A stretch of DNA of 64,000 nucleotides from CAVUCE01 sp963739985 (GCA_963739985.1 CAVUCE010000021.1:434001-498000), one strand, 5' to 3'; positions 1 through 9,550 are shown, numbered from the stretch's first letter. A program made the numbers and translations. The notes: generated from the sequence alone by a model not told the origin.

Positions 1-11
1 TTGGGTGGAAA

Positions 12-2570
12 ATGAATAAGTTATTTAAAATTTTATTTATAGTTTTATTTCCATTATGTACGGCATTTGGAGTCTCACAATTAGGTTTATCTGTTCACGA
101 CACGACCCTCACAGTCGGGGATACATTAGATATACCAGTATACGCAGACAGTTCATTTACCGGACAGAATGTTCTTTCATATAGGCTGCAACTAAATTTT
201 AGTAGTTATTATTTTGTTATAGATTCAGTTTATTCATCAGGAACTATTACTCAAAGTTGGGGAAATCCATCATACAATAAATCTGTTGACGGTAAAATCA
301 CTATAGCGGCTGCGGGAAGTTCTCCGCTTGCTGGCAAAGGGATTCTAGTTTTTATTCGCTTACATCCTAAGATTAACGGAGGCAGTTATTTCTCATTCGC
401 AGATACACTTAATAATTATTTTAATGAAGGCTCACCACGGATAAAATTAAAGAATGGTTATTTTACTATTAAACCGCGCCCAACAATTACAGTCTATCCT
501 AATAATGGATTATTAACAGTTGGAGAAACTTTGCAGTTTAATAGCAGTAACGGCTCAGTGCCATACACCTGGTCAGTTACAAATCCTGCGGTTGCTTCAA
601 TAAATAGCGGGGGATTATTAACTGCTGAACATTATGGTTTCACAAAAGTTGTAGCTAAGGATGCAAATAACATTGTTGATACTTCAGATGCTTCTGTAGA
701 AGTGCGTGCATTTAAGTTGAGTATTAGGGACACATCATTTTATCAAGGACAAACTGTAGATGTTCCTGTTTATTCAACTGATTTAACTGGATTAAATTTA
801 TCATCGGGACAACTTACAATTTCCTTTAATCAAAATATATTAACTCCAATTAAAATAATAAATGCTGGAACGCTACTAGAAACTTTTTCAAGTATCGAAT
901 TTAAAGATAATGGAAACGGACAATTATCAGTCTCTTTTGCGGGTAACACTGCATTAAATGGAAAAGGAATTCTTTTTATTATTCGGTATGTAATTACCAG
1001 TATAAACACCGGTTCTACAACTCTAGGTATATCTAATATTACATTCAATGAAAATATTCTTGGGAATTCAACTTCAGGTCGTTTTTCAGTAGTTCCTTTA
1101 GCAAATCTTAACATCTCTCCATCTACAGCAACATTAATTGCAGGAGATACTTTAAGGTTCAAAGCCTCCGGAGGCACTGCGCCATACAGCTGGAACGTTA
1201 GTGATTCGAATTTAGCCGCAATTAATAGTTCCGGTTTGTTAACAGCAAAAAAAGGAGGAATAGTTAAAATTACAGCTAGTGATCTATACGGCGGAACCGG
1301 GACAAGTGGCAACATAACTTTATACGATACAAAAGTTAATATACCGGATACAAATGCTACGGTCGGCGCTTCAATTGATATTCCAGTTTATCTTGGTAAA
1401 TTAAATTCATCGTTTTCTATTTCATCTCTTCAAGTCGGCATTTCTTTCGATTCCTCAGTCATAAAATTTGATCAAGTAGTCACATCAGGAACAATGTCTG
1501 ATGGCTGGGCTTTTCAAACTAATAATAAGGGGAACCAAGTTATTATTGCAGGCGCTGGTTCCGGTAGTTTTGGAAGCGAAGGTATAGTTGCAAAACTGAG
1601 ATTTAATCTTTCTGCAAAAATTAATGTTGGGAAAAAATCCTCGATCACAATACAACAATTTTTATTCAACGAAGGCTCTCCAGCAGCATTAACTAAAAAC
1701 GGAAGTATTATTGCTTCATCCGTTAGTTTACCAATTTCTCCATCTGGATTGAATGTAGATTCCACGCAATTCAAAAATATATTTTTGAAATGGGTAGATA
1801 ATTCAATTAACGAAGATGGATATAAAGTTGAACGAAGTATTAATAATACAAACAGCTGGGCGATTGTCAGATCGCTATCGCAAAATTCAAATACATATAT
1901 AGATACCGGACTAGTTGACGGTACAAAATATTATTACAGAGTTTTTGCATTTAATGCTGCCGGTAATTCTGGAAATTCAAATGAAATTTACGGAATTACA
2001 AAACTTTTAGCTCCATACAATCTTCAAGCAGCTTCAAGTGAAGCGCATAAAATTACCCTTACATGGAGTGATGTTTCATCAAATACAATTGGATTTATTA
2101 TAGAGCGAAAATTAGATGAAACAGGTACATTCTCAACTCTTGATTCGGTTGGAAGTAATAATACTACTTATGTTGATAGTAATTTAGCAATCGGGTCGTA
2201 TTTTGTGTATAGAGTAAAAGGGTATAATAACCTGGTAGAATCTAAATATTCAAATGAATTTGGTACTACAGTTACAAAAGTTGACGGAATGAATAATTTA
2301 CTTCCGGAGAAATTTATGATTTATCAAAATTTCCCAAATCCATTTAACCCTTCAACAAATATTAAATATCAAATCCCTGAGGCTTCTTTAGTTAAAGTAG
2401 TTGTCTATGATTTATTAGGACGGAAAGTCGCAATGTTAATAAATCAATATCAGTCAGCAGGCTTTTATAATATTTCGTTTGATGCTTCAAAGCTTACTAG
2501 CGGAATTTACATATATAAAATAAGCGCAGGAAACTTTTCAGATACTAGAAAAATGCTACTGGTTAAATAA
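12..2570 (+). CDS. T9SS-exported multidomain protein with three cohesin-like modules
   Basis: Predicted secreted surface protein of 852 residues. Residues 1-19 form a signal peptide. Three beta-rich cohesin-like modules follow (about 24-155, 235-362, 438-575), each opening with a D-T...V/G-x-x-x-D-I/V-P-V-Y pattern. Modules 1 and 2 are each followed by a BIG2-type Ig-like domain with the A-A/S-I-N-S-x-G-L-L-T-A motif. Two fibronectin type III domains lie at about 580-756. The last 85 residues are a type IX secretion sorting domain (QNFPNPFNPSTNIKYQIP, ending in K-M-L-L-V-K). The ATG at 12 has a GGTGGA ribosome site just upstream. No catalytic domain was seen, so an adhesive or scaffold role is inferred. 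A rho-independent terminator follows. The domain assignment is from pattern reading, not a profile search. Confidence 0.88.
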   Translation: MNKLFKILFIVLFPLCTAFGVSQLGLSVHDTTLTVGDTLDIPVYADSSFTGQNVLSYRLQLNFSSYYFVIDSVYSSGTITQSWGNPSYNKSVDGKITIAAAGSSPLAGKGILVFIRLHPKINGGSYFSFADTLNNYFNEGSPRIKLKNGYFTIKPRPTITVYPNNGLLTVGETLQFNSSNGSVPYTWSVTNPAVASINSGGLLTAEHYGFTKVVAKDANNIVDTSDASVEVRAFKLSIRDTSFYQGQTVDVPVYSTDLTGLNLSSGQLTISFNQNILTPIKIINAGTLLETFSSIEFKDNGNGQLSVSFAGNTALNGKGILFIIRYVITSINTGSTTLGISNITFNENILGNSTSGRFSVVPLANLNISPSTATLIAGDTLRFKASGGTAPYSWNVSDSNLAAINSSGLLTAKKGGIVKITASDLYGGTGTSGNITLYDTKVNIPDTNATVGASIDIPVYLGKLNSSFSISSLQVGISFDSSVIKFDQVVTSGTMSDGWAFQTNNKGNQVIIAGAGSGSFGSEGIVAKLRFNLSAKINVGKKSSITIQQFLFNEGSPAALTKNGSIIASSVSLPISPSGLNVDSTQFKNIFLKWVDNSINEDGYKVERSINNTNSWAIVRSLSQNSNTYIDTGLVDGTKYYYRVFAFNAAGNSGNSNEIYGITKLLAPYNLQAASSEAHKITLTWSDVSSNTIGFIIERKLDETGTFSTLDSVGSNNTTYVDSNLAIGSYFVYRVKGYNNLVESKYSNEFGTTVTKVDGMNNLLPEKFMIYQNFPNPFNPSTNIKYQIPEASLVKVVVYDLLGRKVAMLINQYQSAGFYNISFDASKLTSGIYIYKISAGNFSDTRKMLLVK

Positions 2571-2597
2571 ATCTTCCAATTTAAATTCCTAATATTT

Positions 2598-2624
2598 GCC
2601 CGGCTTTTTGAGTCGGGCTTTTCT
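2598..2624 (+). terminator. Rho-independent terminator after the cohesin-like protein gene
   Basis: Stem GCCCG (2598-2602) pairs with CGGGC (2614-2618), extended inward by GCT/AGT around a short loop, and is followed by TTTTCT. It lies 28 bases after the stop codon. Confidence 0.8.
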
Positions 2625-2719
2625 ATAAAACCTAATTCTATTCACTGATTTGTTGATGCAAGTCTCATCTAAAAACTTTTATCATATAATCATTTGACCC
2701 TAAAAAATTAATTGCATAT

Positions 2720-2751
2720 ATATCGCATTCCGATATATCGGAGCACGATAT
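2720..2751. promoter_or_regulatory. Tandem dyad operator upstream of the MarR gene
   Basis: Two identical-arm inverted repeats, ATATCG-N5-CGATAT at 2720-2736 and again at 2735-2751, share two central bases, so the centre reads CGATATATCG. They end 15 bases before the ATG of the MarR-family gene. MarR repressors usually bind such dyads in their own promoter and autoregulate; this assignment is inferred from position and symmetry. Confidence 0.7.
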
Positions 2752-2766
2752 TAATTCAAGGCAAAA

Positions 2767-3222
2767 ATGAACAAAATTCCGAAATATAAAGTCGACAAAT
2801 TAGAAAAGATTTTTCCAAAGCTTCAAAGATTTTTTCATAATCTATCAATTGAAGTATCCAAAACGGGTGAATTTACTATCGCGCAATACAGGGTTCTTAG
2901 TTTGATTGATCAGAATGAGAAGCTTACGGTTAATCAGCTTAAAGAACATTTGGGAGTTGCACAAAGTTCTACAAGCGGAATTGTAGAGCGACTTGAACAA
3001 ACAGGATATGTTAAAAAATCTGTCAATAATAAAGATAAAAGAGTGATTGAAATTGGACTCACTCCAAAGGCAAAACGATTGCTTACTTCAAAAAAAAATT
3101 ATATGAATGATGTTTATAAGAAAATGCTTTCGGCCTTGAATAAAAAAGAGCAAGATCAACTAATGCATTCATTTGAAGATTTGATCCTTTGTATTGAAAA
3201 AATAGAAGATAAATTAAACTGA
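2767..3222 (+). CDS. MarR family transcriptional regulator
   Basis: A 151-residue winged-helix regulator of normal MarR length. Residues about 38-110 carry the helix-turn-helix and wing: the recognition region reads L-K-E-H-L-G-V-A-Q-S-S-T-S-G-I-V-E-R-L, followed by a wing with N-K-D-K-R-V-I-E-I-G-L-T. Helices at both ends would form the dimer interface. The gene lies 35 bases upstream of an MFS efflux gene on the same strand, the classic layout for a ligand-released repressor of a drug pump. A tandem dyad at 2720-2751 immediately upstream is the likely operator. Family is clear; the ligand is unknown. Confidence 0.93.
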   Translation: MNKIPKYKVDKLEKIFPKLQRFFHNLSIEVSKTGEFTIAQYRVLSLIDQNEKLTVNQLKEHLGVAQSSTSGIVERLEQTGYVKKSVNNKDKRVIEIGLTPKAKRLLTSKKNYMNDVYKKMLSALNKKEQDQLMHSFEDLILCIEKIEDKLN

Positions 3223-3257
3223 TTATATGGAAACTATTGAATTTAGGAGAATATTGA

Positions 3258-4650
3258 ATGACTGAGATAGATAAGAAAAAAAGAAACAAACTTTTATTGG
3301 TTCTTTTTATCGGTGTTTTAATGGGAGCGCTTGATATTGCCATAGTCGGTCCGGCTCTGCCTGCAATTCAAAAACAATTTGCAATCGGTGAACGCTCGGT
3401 TGCATGGATATTCGCGGTTTATGTTTTGTTTAATTTGGTCGGTACTCCTTTAATGGCCAAACTTTCTGATCTGATGAGCAGACGTACAATTTATATTCTG
3501 GATGTCTCGCTTTTTGCTGTAGGCTCATTGGTAGTGGCTGCCTCTCCCAGTTTTACATTTTTATTAATCGGCAGGGCGATTCAAGGGTTTGGCGCAGGTG
3601 GAATTTTTCCCGTTGCCAGTGCGGTAATTGGTGATACTTTTCCGGAGGATAAAAGAGGAAGTGCGCTTGGTTTAATTGGTGCGGTATTCGGTATAGCCTT
3701 TATAATCGGTCCAGTTTTAGCAGGCGTAATTTTGATGTTTAGTTGGCACTGGCTTTTCTTAATCAATATTCCTATTGCAATTGTTGTAATTGTAATGAGC
3801 ATAAAACTTCTTCCGCATACAAAATCTAAAAGAGATAAACCTTTCGATTGGACAGGAATGGTTACGCTGATTATTGTTTTAACTGTTTTGTCATTTGGAT
3901 TCAATCATATAGATTCAAGTAGCTTCATTCAAAGCATTTTTTCTTATAACGTTTGGCCGTTTCTTTTAGCCGCAGTTATTTTTCTACCGTTATTCATTAG
4001 AAGTGAAAGCAAATCCTCCGACCCGATTTTAAGAATTGAATTATTAACCTCAAAACAGGTTTTAATAGTCGGAGTATTAGCACTAGGAGCCGGAATAAGC
4101 GAAGCCGCAGTTGTGTTCGTTCCTCCGCTATTAGTTTCCACTTTTGGAGTGACTACTTCTAAAGCCAGCTTTATGCTTTTCCCTGTGGTTTTAGCTATGG
4201 CGGCGGGTTCACCTTCAGCTGGAAGAATGCTTGATAAAATGGGCTCAAAAATAGTTTTGATAATCGGCAGTTTTATCCTTGCTTTGGGAATGCTCGGATT
4301 AGGATTTGAAAGTGCATCATTGACTATGTTTTATGTCTCCGCTGTTTTAATTGGTCTGGGAATGGGATTTCTTAGTAGGCGCTCCTTTAAGATATATCAT
4401 GCTTAACGAATCAACCGTTAGTGAAAGAGCATCTGCACAAGGTGCTCTAAGATTATTTACCGGTATCGGACAATTATTCGGCGGTGCGTTAGTTGGTGCT
4501 GTTGCAAGTTCACACGGAGGCGGAGCAGCGGGATTACGATCAGCCTATGTAATGGTTGGTGCAATGTCAATAATTCTTTTCATTTCTTCTTTTGGATTAA
4601 AAAGCAGAAAGGTTGAGCTTGCAACTTCTAAAGGAAGTTCGGCAAAATAA
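3258..4650 (+). pseudogene. MFS efflux transporter (DHA2 type), interrupted by a +1 frameshift
   Basis: The first frame (3258-4406, 382 codons) encodes a DHA2/EmrB-QacA-like proton antiporter: D-I-A-I-V-G-P-A-L-P in helix 1, R-A-I-Q-G-F-G-A-G in helix 4 and a G-x-x-x-G-P-x-L-A-G motif in helix 5. It stops early after G-L-G-M-G-F-L-S-R-R. The natural continuation, L-V-G-A-P-L-R-Y-I-M-L-N-E-S, lies in another frame from about 4372 and runs to 4650, giving some 464 residues, the usual length. One surplus base near 4371-4373 (ttt ctt agt) explains the break. A good ribosome site (TTTAGGAGAA) precedes the ATG. Either a recent mutation or an assembly error is possible; a terminator follows the restored stop. 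It is probably co-transcribed with the MarR gene, which would control it. Confidence 0.88.
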
Positions 4651-4697
4651 TTATCAATCTACTTAATCATTGAGTTAAATAATTTTTAATTATATTA

Positions 4698-4729
4698 AAG
4701 GGACAAGTAAATGCTTGTCCTTTTTTTTA
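4698..4729 (+). terminator. Rho-independent terminator after the MFS gene
   Basis: Stem GGACAAG (4701-4707) pairs with CTTGTCC (4714-4720) around a 6-base loop and runs into eight T residues. Confidence 0.9.
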
Positions 4730-4844
4730 TTGTAGAGGTAGAGAAGAAAACAGCAAAGATTTATTATAAATAAACTCATCTTAAAAATTAAAAATGGGGA
4801 AGTTATGAAACCGGTAATATTATTTCCTGGTTTTATTTTCAACT

Positions 4845-6272
4845 TTGATCTACGCAAAAATCAACATAAAATTTGAAGACTATTTCAATGATCAAACCAT
4901 GCGAATAGATTATTATCATACCGGTGATTCTAAAACCGAATTAATCACTCTCGATAAAATTTATCAATACGGAACTTGGGCCGGCAGTTTACAAAAGTTG
5001 ATTGATAATTTTAATAACGGAAAATATTACGCTAAAATTTATGATGATAAATCCGGAAAATTAATTTTCTCAAAAGGTTTTGATACATATTTTGGAGAAT
5101 ATCAAACAAGTTCAAAAGCGCTGGATGGAATTAAGAAAACTTATTCTGAATCAATATTAATTCCTAGCCCCAAATCAAAAATAAAATTCGTCATTGAACG
5201 AAGAGATAAGCAAAACAAATTACAAGTAATTTATTCAACCGAAATAAATCCCGTAGATGTTAATATTATTAGGAAAGAATTTAAAGAAGAATCGGTTAAA
5301 ATATTTAAGCCTGCACAAAACGGTGATCCGCACAAAAAGGTTGATGTAGTAATATTAGGCGAAGGTTATACAAACAAGGAAGTAGATAAATTTAAAAAAG
5401 ATTTGAATAGATTTATCGGAGTGTTTTTTAATCAGGAACCTTACAAATCAAAAAAAGAAAAATTTAATATTTATGGAGTTTTAAAACCATCTGAAGAAAA
5501 TGGTGTTAGCGAACCGACTCACAATTCTTTTAAGAACACGGCTTTAAGCTGCAGCTTTAATTCTCTGGGATCCGAGCGTTATCTTTTAACTGAGGATAAT
5601 AAAACCATGCGTAATATAGCTGCACATGTTCCTTATGATGCAATATATATAATGGTAAATCATGCACGATACGGCGGTGGCGGAATCTATAATTTGTTCT
5701 GTACTTTCACAACGGATAATCAATATTCATCTTACGTTTTTCTACATGAGTTCGGTCATTCGTTCTCCGGTCTCGCAGATGAATACTATACTTCTGATGT
5801 AGCATATAATGATTTTTACCCGCAAGGTGTTGAACCGGTTGAGCCGAATATAACTGCGTTGCTTGATCCTAAGAATATTAAATGGAAGAAATTTCTTTCT
5901 GCAGGAATTATGATCCCTACTCCCTGGAAGAAAAATGAGTATGATAATAATGATTTACAATGGCAGAGAAAAAGAAAAATATTAAACTCAAATATTGCAG
6001 AGTTAAAAAGAAACCATAAAGATCAAAGCAGTTTGGAACTAGCTGAAAAAATATACAATCAAAAGGATAAACAACACGCAGATGAAATGGATAGCTATTT
6101 AAGATCAAGTGAATACTGGGGGAAAGTCGGTGCATTTGAAGGAGCCGGTTATGCTTCTAAAGGTTTATATCGTCCTATGATTGATTGTATAATGTTCTCG
6201 AAAGGCGATAAACCATTTTGTAAAGTTTGTAAAAACGCAATTAATAAGGTTATTAATTATTATTCAGAATAA
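4845..6272 (+). CDS. M64-family (IgA-peptidase-like) metallopeptidase, start region frameshifted
   Basis: Zinc metallopeptidase of the M64 family. The catalytic motif HEFGHSFSGLADEY (His301, Glu302, His305 and the downstream D-E-Y) is intact. An N-terminal beta domain precedes it, and a family-typical C-terminal region follows with F-C-K-V-C. The longest open frame begins at a TTG (4845) with no ribosome site. The better start is the ATG at 4805 after GGGGAAG, but it is out of frame: M-K-P-V-I-L-F must be joined to L-V-L-F-S-T-L-I-Y-A to give a normal signal peptide, which needs one surplus base removed near 4826 (tttcct). As it stands the gene would make an unexported protein or nothing. The stop is 13 bases from the convergent PBP gene. 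Confidence 0.85.
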   Translation: MIYAKINIKFEDYFNDQTMRIDYYHTGDSKTELITLDKIYQYGTWAGSLQKLIDNFNNGKYYAKIYDDKSGKLIFSKGFDTYFGEYQTSSKALDGIKKTYSESILIPSPKSKIKFVIERRDKQNKLQVIYSTEINPVDVNIIRKEFKEESVKIFKPAQNGDPHKKVDVVILGEGYTNKEVDKFKKDLNRFIGVFFNQEPYKSKKEKFNIYGVLKPSEENGVSEPTHNSFKNTALSCSFNSLGSERYLLTEDNKTMRNIAAHVPYDAIYIMVNHARYGGGGIYNLFCTFTTDNQYSSYVFLHEFGHSFSGLADEYYTSDVAYNDFYPQGVEPVEPNITALLDPKNIKWKKFLSAGIMIPTPWKKNEYDNNDLQWQRKRKILNSNIAELKRNHKDQSSLELAEKIYNQKDKQHADEMDSYLRSSEYWGKVGAFEGAGYASKGLYRPMIDCIMFSKGDKPFCKVCKNAINKVINYYSE

Positions 6273-6284
6273 ATATTTGAAAAC

Positions 6285-8255
6285 CTAAAATCCGTAGTGA
6301 ATATCGTATCTTTCTTCTTCAACCGGATGATGTAATTTATAGGTTTCTTCAAGTAATTTTGAATTGATAGGGTAACTTTTAGGATTTTTACAATCAGTTG
6401 TTGCCGGTTCTCCGGTTGATAAGCAAAGTAAAGTGTCTTCAATTTCAGAAGGGCGAGTAAAATCGAGTGCCCCGAACCCCTTAATATTTTTAGCTATTTG
6501 ATCCATCATATTTCCCCAAATTGGTGCAGCAGCGGTTCCGCCATATTGATATCCTGCGCCTAGTTTATGTGATGGATTATCAAAACCTATCCAAATTGCC
6601 GTTGATAAGACCGGATTATAACCCACAAACCAAGCGTCGGTAAAATTCTGTGTAGTCCCGGTTTTTCCGGCAGCAGTACCTTTATAATATTTCCTGATAT
6701 TTGAAGCTGTTCCTCCGTTAACAACTTCTTTTAAAGCAGTTGTAACTAAAAAAGCTGTTGCGGAATCTAATGCTTTGTGAGAATCAATTCCCGGATTTTT
6801 ATACAAAACGTTTCCATCCTTGTCCTGTATTTCCAAAATAGAAATGGGGCGGGCATAAGTTCCTTCGGAAGCAAAAACTCCAAATGCAGATGCCATTTCC
6901 AAAGGACTAACATCTCCAGTTCCCAGAGCAATAGAAGGATAAGCCGGAATATCCGATTCAATTCCCAACTGATGAGCGAACGCAACAACAGAATCCGGAT
7001 TAGTTAAATTACTTATTGCATAAGCCGCACTTAAATTTACTGAGTGTTTGATTGCGTCTATCATTGGTAAAGGAACGTCCGAAGTTGAGTTATCATCATT
7101 GCTCGGACTCCATTCATAAGCAGTTCCGGAATCAACAACAATTGGTTTATCTTCCAGGGGCTCTGCTAAAGTGTATCCGCGTTCCAGCAAACTTCCGTAC
7201 AAAAATGGTTTAAATGATGATCCGGGCTGTCTTTTAATTTGAATTGCTCTGTTTAAGCCACGAGCCGCAGCGTCGGGATTTCCACCTATTTCAACTCTTA
7301 TTTTTCCTGTTCCTGGCTCAATTGAAACTAAACCGATTTGAGCATCTTTCATCGATTTTGGAAAATTATCCCACTGGGATTTTACCGCGCTCTCTGCAGC
7401 TTTTTGCATTTGATAATTTAGAGTGGTGGTTATCTTCAACTGATTTTTATCCAAAGTTAATCCTCTGGATTTTATCAGTTCTATCGCTTCTTTTCTGACT
7501 TCTTCTAAAAATTGTGGGGCTATATTTGTGTTTTCATCTAATCCTAAAGGTTTTTGTACTAAGTTCTCAAAATCAGAATTAGATAATTTACCAACCTCAA
7601 CTAGATTATGTAGAACTTCGTTTCGTCTTTTCAACATTCTGCCCGGATATTTATCAGGATCATAACCGTTTGGTGACTGCACCATTCCAACCAAAGCAGC
7701 ACTTTCCAAAACAGAAAGTTTATCAGGCGTTTTATTAAAATAAGCCTGAGAAGCAGCCCAAATTCCGTAAGCCCCATGTCCAAAATAAACAGTATTTAGA
7801 TACATCTTAAGAATTTCATCTTTTGTGAATTCCTTTTCTAACTTCATTGCCAGCTCAATTTCCGTAACTTTTCTGGAAATCGTACGCTTATTTGTAAGAA
7901 AGAGATTCCGGGCAAGCTGCATAGTAAGTGTACTTCCTCCTTGAGTTGAGCCGGTGAGAGTTTTAAAGATTCCGCGGATCAAGCCTTTATAAGAAACACC
8001 ATCATGATTATAAAAGTCTCTATCTTCTGTGGCAATTAGCGACCAAATCACATATTTTGAAATATCTCCTGTGCTTTTTATATCAACTCTGTTTTTTTCG
8101 CCGTAATAACCAAGAAGGGCTCCATCGGAAGTTACTGCGTACGAAGAAAAATCAAGGTTTATTGGAGGTAAGTCCTGTGCTTTTAAAGAATTAGCAAATC
8201 CAAGAAATGCTAAAAATATAGAGATTTTGATAGATAAATTTATTAGTCTGTTCAT
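6285..8255 (-). CDS. Class A penicillin-binding protein (transglycosylase/transpeptidase)
   Basis: Bifunctional peptidoglycan synthase. An N-terminal hydrophobic segment (I-S-I-F-L-A-F-L-G-F-A) anchors or exports it. The GT51 glycosyltransferase domain (about residues 40-230) has the E-D-R-D-F-Y-N-H-D-G-V catalytic motif, G-G-S-T-L-T-M-Q-L-A-R and the Y-L-N-T-V-Y-F-G-H-G-A-Y-G-I motif. The transpeptidase domain has S-S-F-K (SxxK serine), S-V-N (SxN) and K-T-G-T-T. I chose the internal ATG at 8255 because the signal-like helix begins there; an in-frame ATG lies 7 codons upstream. At about 656 residues it is compact for PBP1A. It converges with the M64 gene and diverges from rpoD. Confidence 0.93.
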   Translation of the reverse strand: MNRLINLSIKISIFLAFLGFANSLKAQDLPPINLDFSSYAVTSDGALLGYYGEKNRVDIKSTGDISKYVIWSLIATEDRDFYNHDGVSYKGLIRGIFKTLTGSTQGGSTLTMQLARNLFLTNKRTISRKVTEIELAMKLEKEFTKDEILKMYLNTVYFGHGAYGIWAASQAYFNKTPDKLSVLESAALVGMVQSPNGYDPDKYPGRMLKRRNEVLHNLVEVGKLSNSDFENLVQKPLGLDENTNIAPQFLEEVRKEAIELIKSRGLTLDKNQLKITTTLNYQMQKAAESAVKSQWDNFPKSMKDAQIGLVSIEPGTGKIRVEIGGNPDAAARGLNRAIQIKRQPGSSFKPFLYGSLLERGYTLAEPLEDKPIVVDSGTAYEWSPSNDDNSTSDVPLPMIDAIKHSVNLSAAYAISNLTNPDSVVAFAHQLGIESDIPAYPSIALGTGDVSPLEMASAFGVFASEGTYARPISILEIQDKDGNVLYKNPGIDSHKALDSATAFLVTTALKEVVNGGTASNIRKYYKGTAAGKTGTTQNFTDAWFVGYNPVLSTAIWIGFDNPSHKLGAGYQYGGTAAAPIWGNMMDQIAKNIKGFGALDFTRPSEIEDTLLCLSTGEPATTDCKNPKSYPINSKLLEETYKLHHPVEEERYDIHYGF

Positions 8256-8656
8256 TATATAAAAATTAAAAAACAAAATTATACAAATAATTAGAATATT
8301 TTATACGCAAAATAGTTCCATATTTCATCAATTTATTAAAAGGTCAGTAAAAAATAGCTAAATAATTTAAATCTAAATACGATTATCGGCGTCTAATGAG
8401 GTATAAAAAGAATAGTTACTGATTGAGAACGAAAGAAGTAAATAAGTTGGAAAATCCAACAAATATTTATCCAATATGATTAAATGCACATTGGGGTTAC
8501 TTTTTACCTTACTTTAATCAGAAAATATTTGTAAATTTGTGTTTGCACTAAAAATGGACTATCGGGTCATTTTTAATGCCCAAAACTGAAATTCTGGAAC
8601 AAAATTCCCTAAACATTGTTTTAACAAATATAATAATAAGTAGGAGTTGATAAAAA
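8256..8656. other. Divergent intergenic region between the PBP gene and rpoD
   Basis: About 400 bases with no convincing reading frame. It holds two dyads: GTTGGA-AAA-TCCAAC at 8446-8460 and AAAAATG/CATTTTT at 8550-8574. A TAAATTTG sequence (8532-8539) fits the TAnnTTTG -7 element of Bacteroidota promoters, but no matching -33 element was found. Promoters for both genes must lie here; none is called with confidence. Confidence 0.4.
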
Positions 8657-9517
8657 TTGAAAATAACAAAGCAATTTACGAGTAGGGAAAGTAAATCTTT
8701 AGACAAATACTTGCAGGAGATTGGTAAAGTTGATCTTTTGACTCCTGATCAGGAAATAGAGCTGGCTGTCAGAATTAAAAAAGGAGACAGAATTGCTTTA
8801 GAATCTTTAACTAAGGCAAATCTAAGATTCGTAGTGAGTGTTGCAAAGCAGTACCAAAACCAGGGCCTATCTTTAGGCGATTTAATAAATGAAGGAAATT
8901 TGGGCTTAATTAAAGCAGCACAAAGATTTGACGAAACTAGAGGCTTTAAATTTATTTCTTATGCAGTTTGGTGGATTAGACAATCAATTATGCAGGCAAT
9001 AGCCGAACAGTCGAGAATGGTAAGGCTTCCGCTTAACCGTGTTGGAACTCTTAACAAATTAGGAAAAGCATATACAAAACTAGAGCAGGAATTCGAAAGA
9101 AAACCTACCGCTGAAGAACTTGGTAAAGAGCTTGAAATGGAAGCCGAAGAAGTTGCCAATACAATGCAGCTATACGGAAGGCACGTTTCTATGGATGCTC
9201 CTGTTAAAGAAGGCGATGATAACAAAAATAGTCTTCTTGATCTTATTGCTAATGATCAGCAACCAACTCCAGACGGAATATTGATGCGCGAATCTCTTAA
9301 AAACGAAGTTGAAAGTGCTCTTTCTACTTTAAGTGAAAGAGAAGCAAATGTTTTACGATTATACTTCGGTATAAACAGTGAAAGATCTGCAACATTAGAA
9401 GAGATTGGTGAAAGGTTTGATTTAACGAGAGAAAGAGTTAGACAAATTAAAGAAAAAGCCATTCGCAGTTTAAGACATCCGTCTAGAAGCAAAAACTTAA
9501 AAGCTTACTTAGGATAA
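8657..9517 (+). CDS. rpoD: Primary RNA polymerase sigma factor, short RpoD/SigA type
   Basis: Sigma-70 factor of 286 residues. Region 1.2 is at the N-terminus (S-L-D-K-Y-L-Q-E-I-G). Region 2 carries G-L-I-K-A-A-Q-R-F-D and F-I-S-Y-A-V-W-W-I-R-Q-S-I (the -10 recognition and melting segment). Region 3 follows, and region 4.2 has the helix-turn-helix T-L-E-E-I-G-E-R-F-D-L-T-R-E-R-V-R-Q-I. Region 1.1 and the long non-conserved region are absent, as in primary sigma factors of Bacteroidota and Chlorobi relatives. The start codon is TTG, supported by TAGGAG ten bases upstream and by conserved residues directly after it. The gene is transcribed alone, with a strong terminator shared with the convergent gene. 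Confidence 0.95.
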   Translation: MKITKQFTSRESKSLDKYLQEIGKVDLLTPDQEIELAVRIKKGDRIALESLTKANLRFVVSVAKQYQNQGLSLGDLINEGNLGLIKAAQRFDETRGFKFISYAVWWIRQSIMQAIAEQSRMVRLPLNRVGTLNKLGKAYTKLEQEFERKPTAEELGKELEMEAEEVANTMQLYGRHVSMDAPVKEGDDNKNSLLDLIANDQQPTPDGILMRESLKNEVESALSTLSEREANVLRLYFGINSERSATLEEIGERFDLTRERVRQIKEKAIRSLRHPSRSKNLKAYLG

Positions 9518-9523
9518 AAATTT

Positions 9524-9550
9524 AAGGCGTCTTTTTTAGACGCCTTTTTT
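9524..9550. terminator. Bidirectional rho-independent terminator between rpoD and a hypothetical gene
   Basis: Stem AAGGCGTC (9524-9531) pairs with GACGCCTT (9539-9546) and is followed by a T run on the plus strand. The reverse strand has AAATTTTTATCC after the stem, so it could also serve the minus-strand gene, whose stop codon overlaps it. Confidence 0.85.

Noticed and set aside
830..1774. Open frames on the strand opposite the cohesin-like protein, and similar antisense frames elsewhere (for example 37369-37815 and 59814-60116).
   Set aside because: They lie inside well-supported genes, have no ribosome sites and give compositions unlike real proteins; they are shadows of codon bias.
4365..4380. 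Programmed +1 frameshift in the MFS gene: the site reads CTT-AGT-AGG, and CTT to TTA slippage is the mechanism used at the Ty1 CTT-AGG-C site.
   Set aside because: No slow codon or stop directly follows CTT as in known bacterial sites, transporters are not known to use this, and a second indel 455 bases away makes mutation or sequence error more likely.
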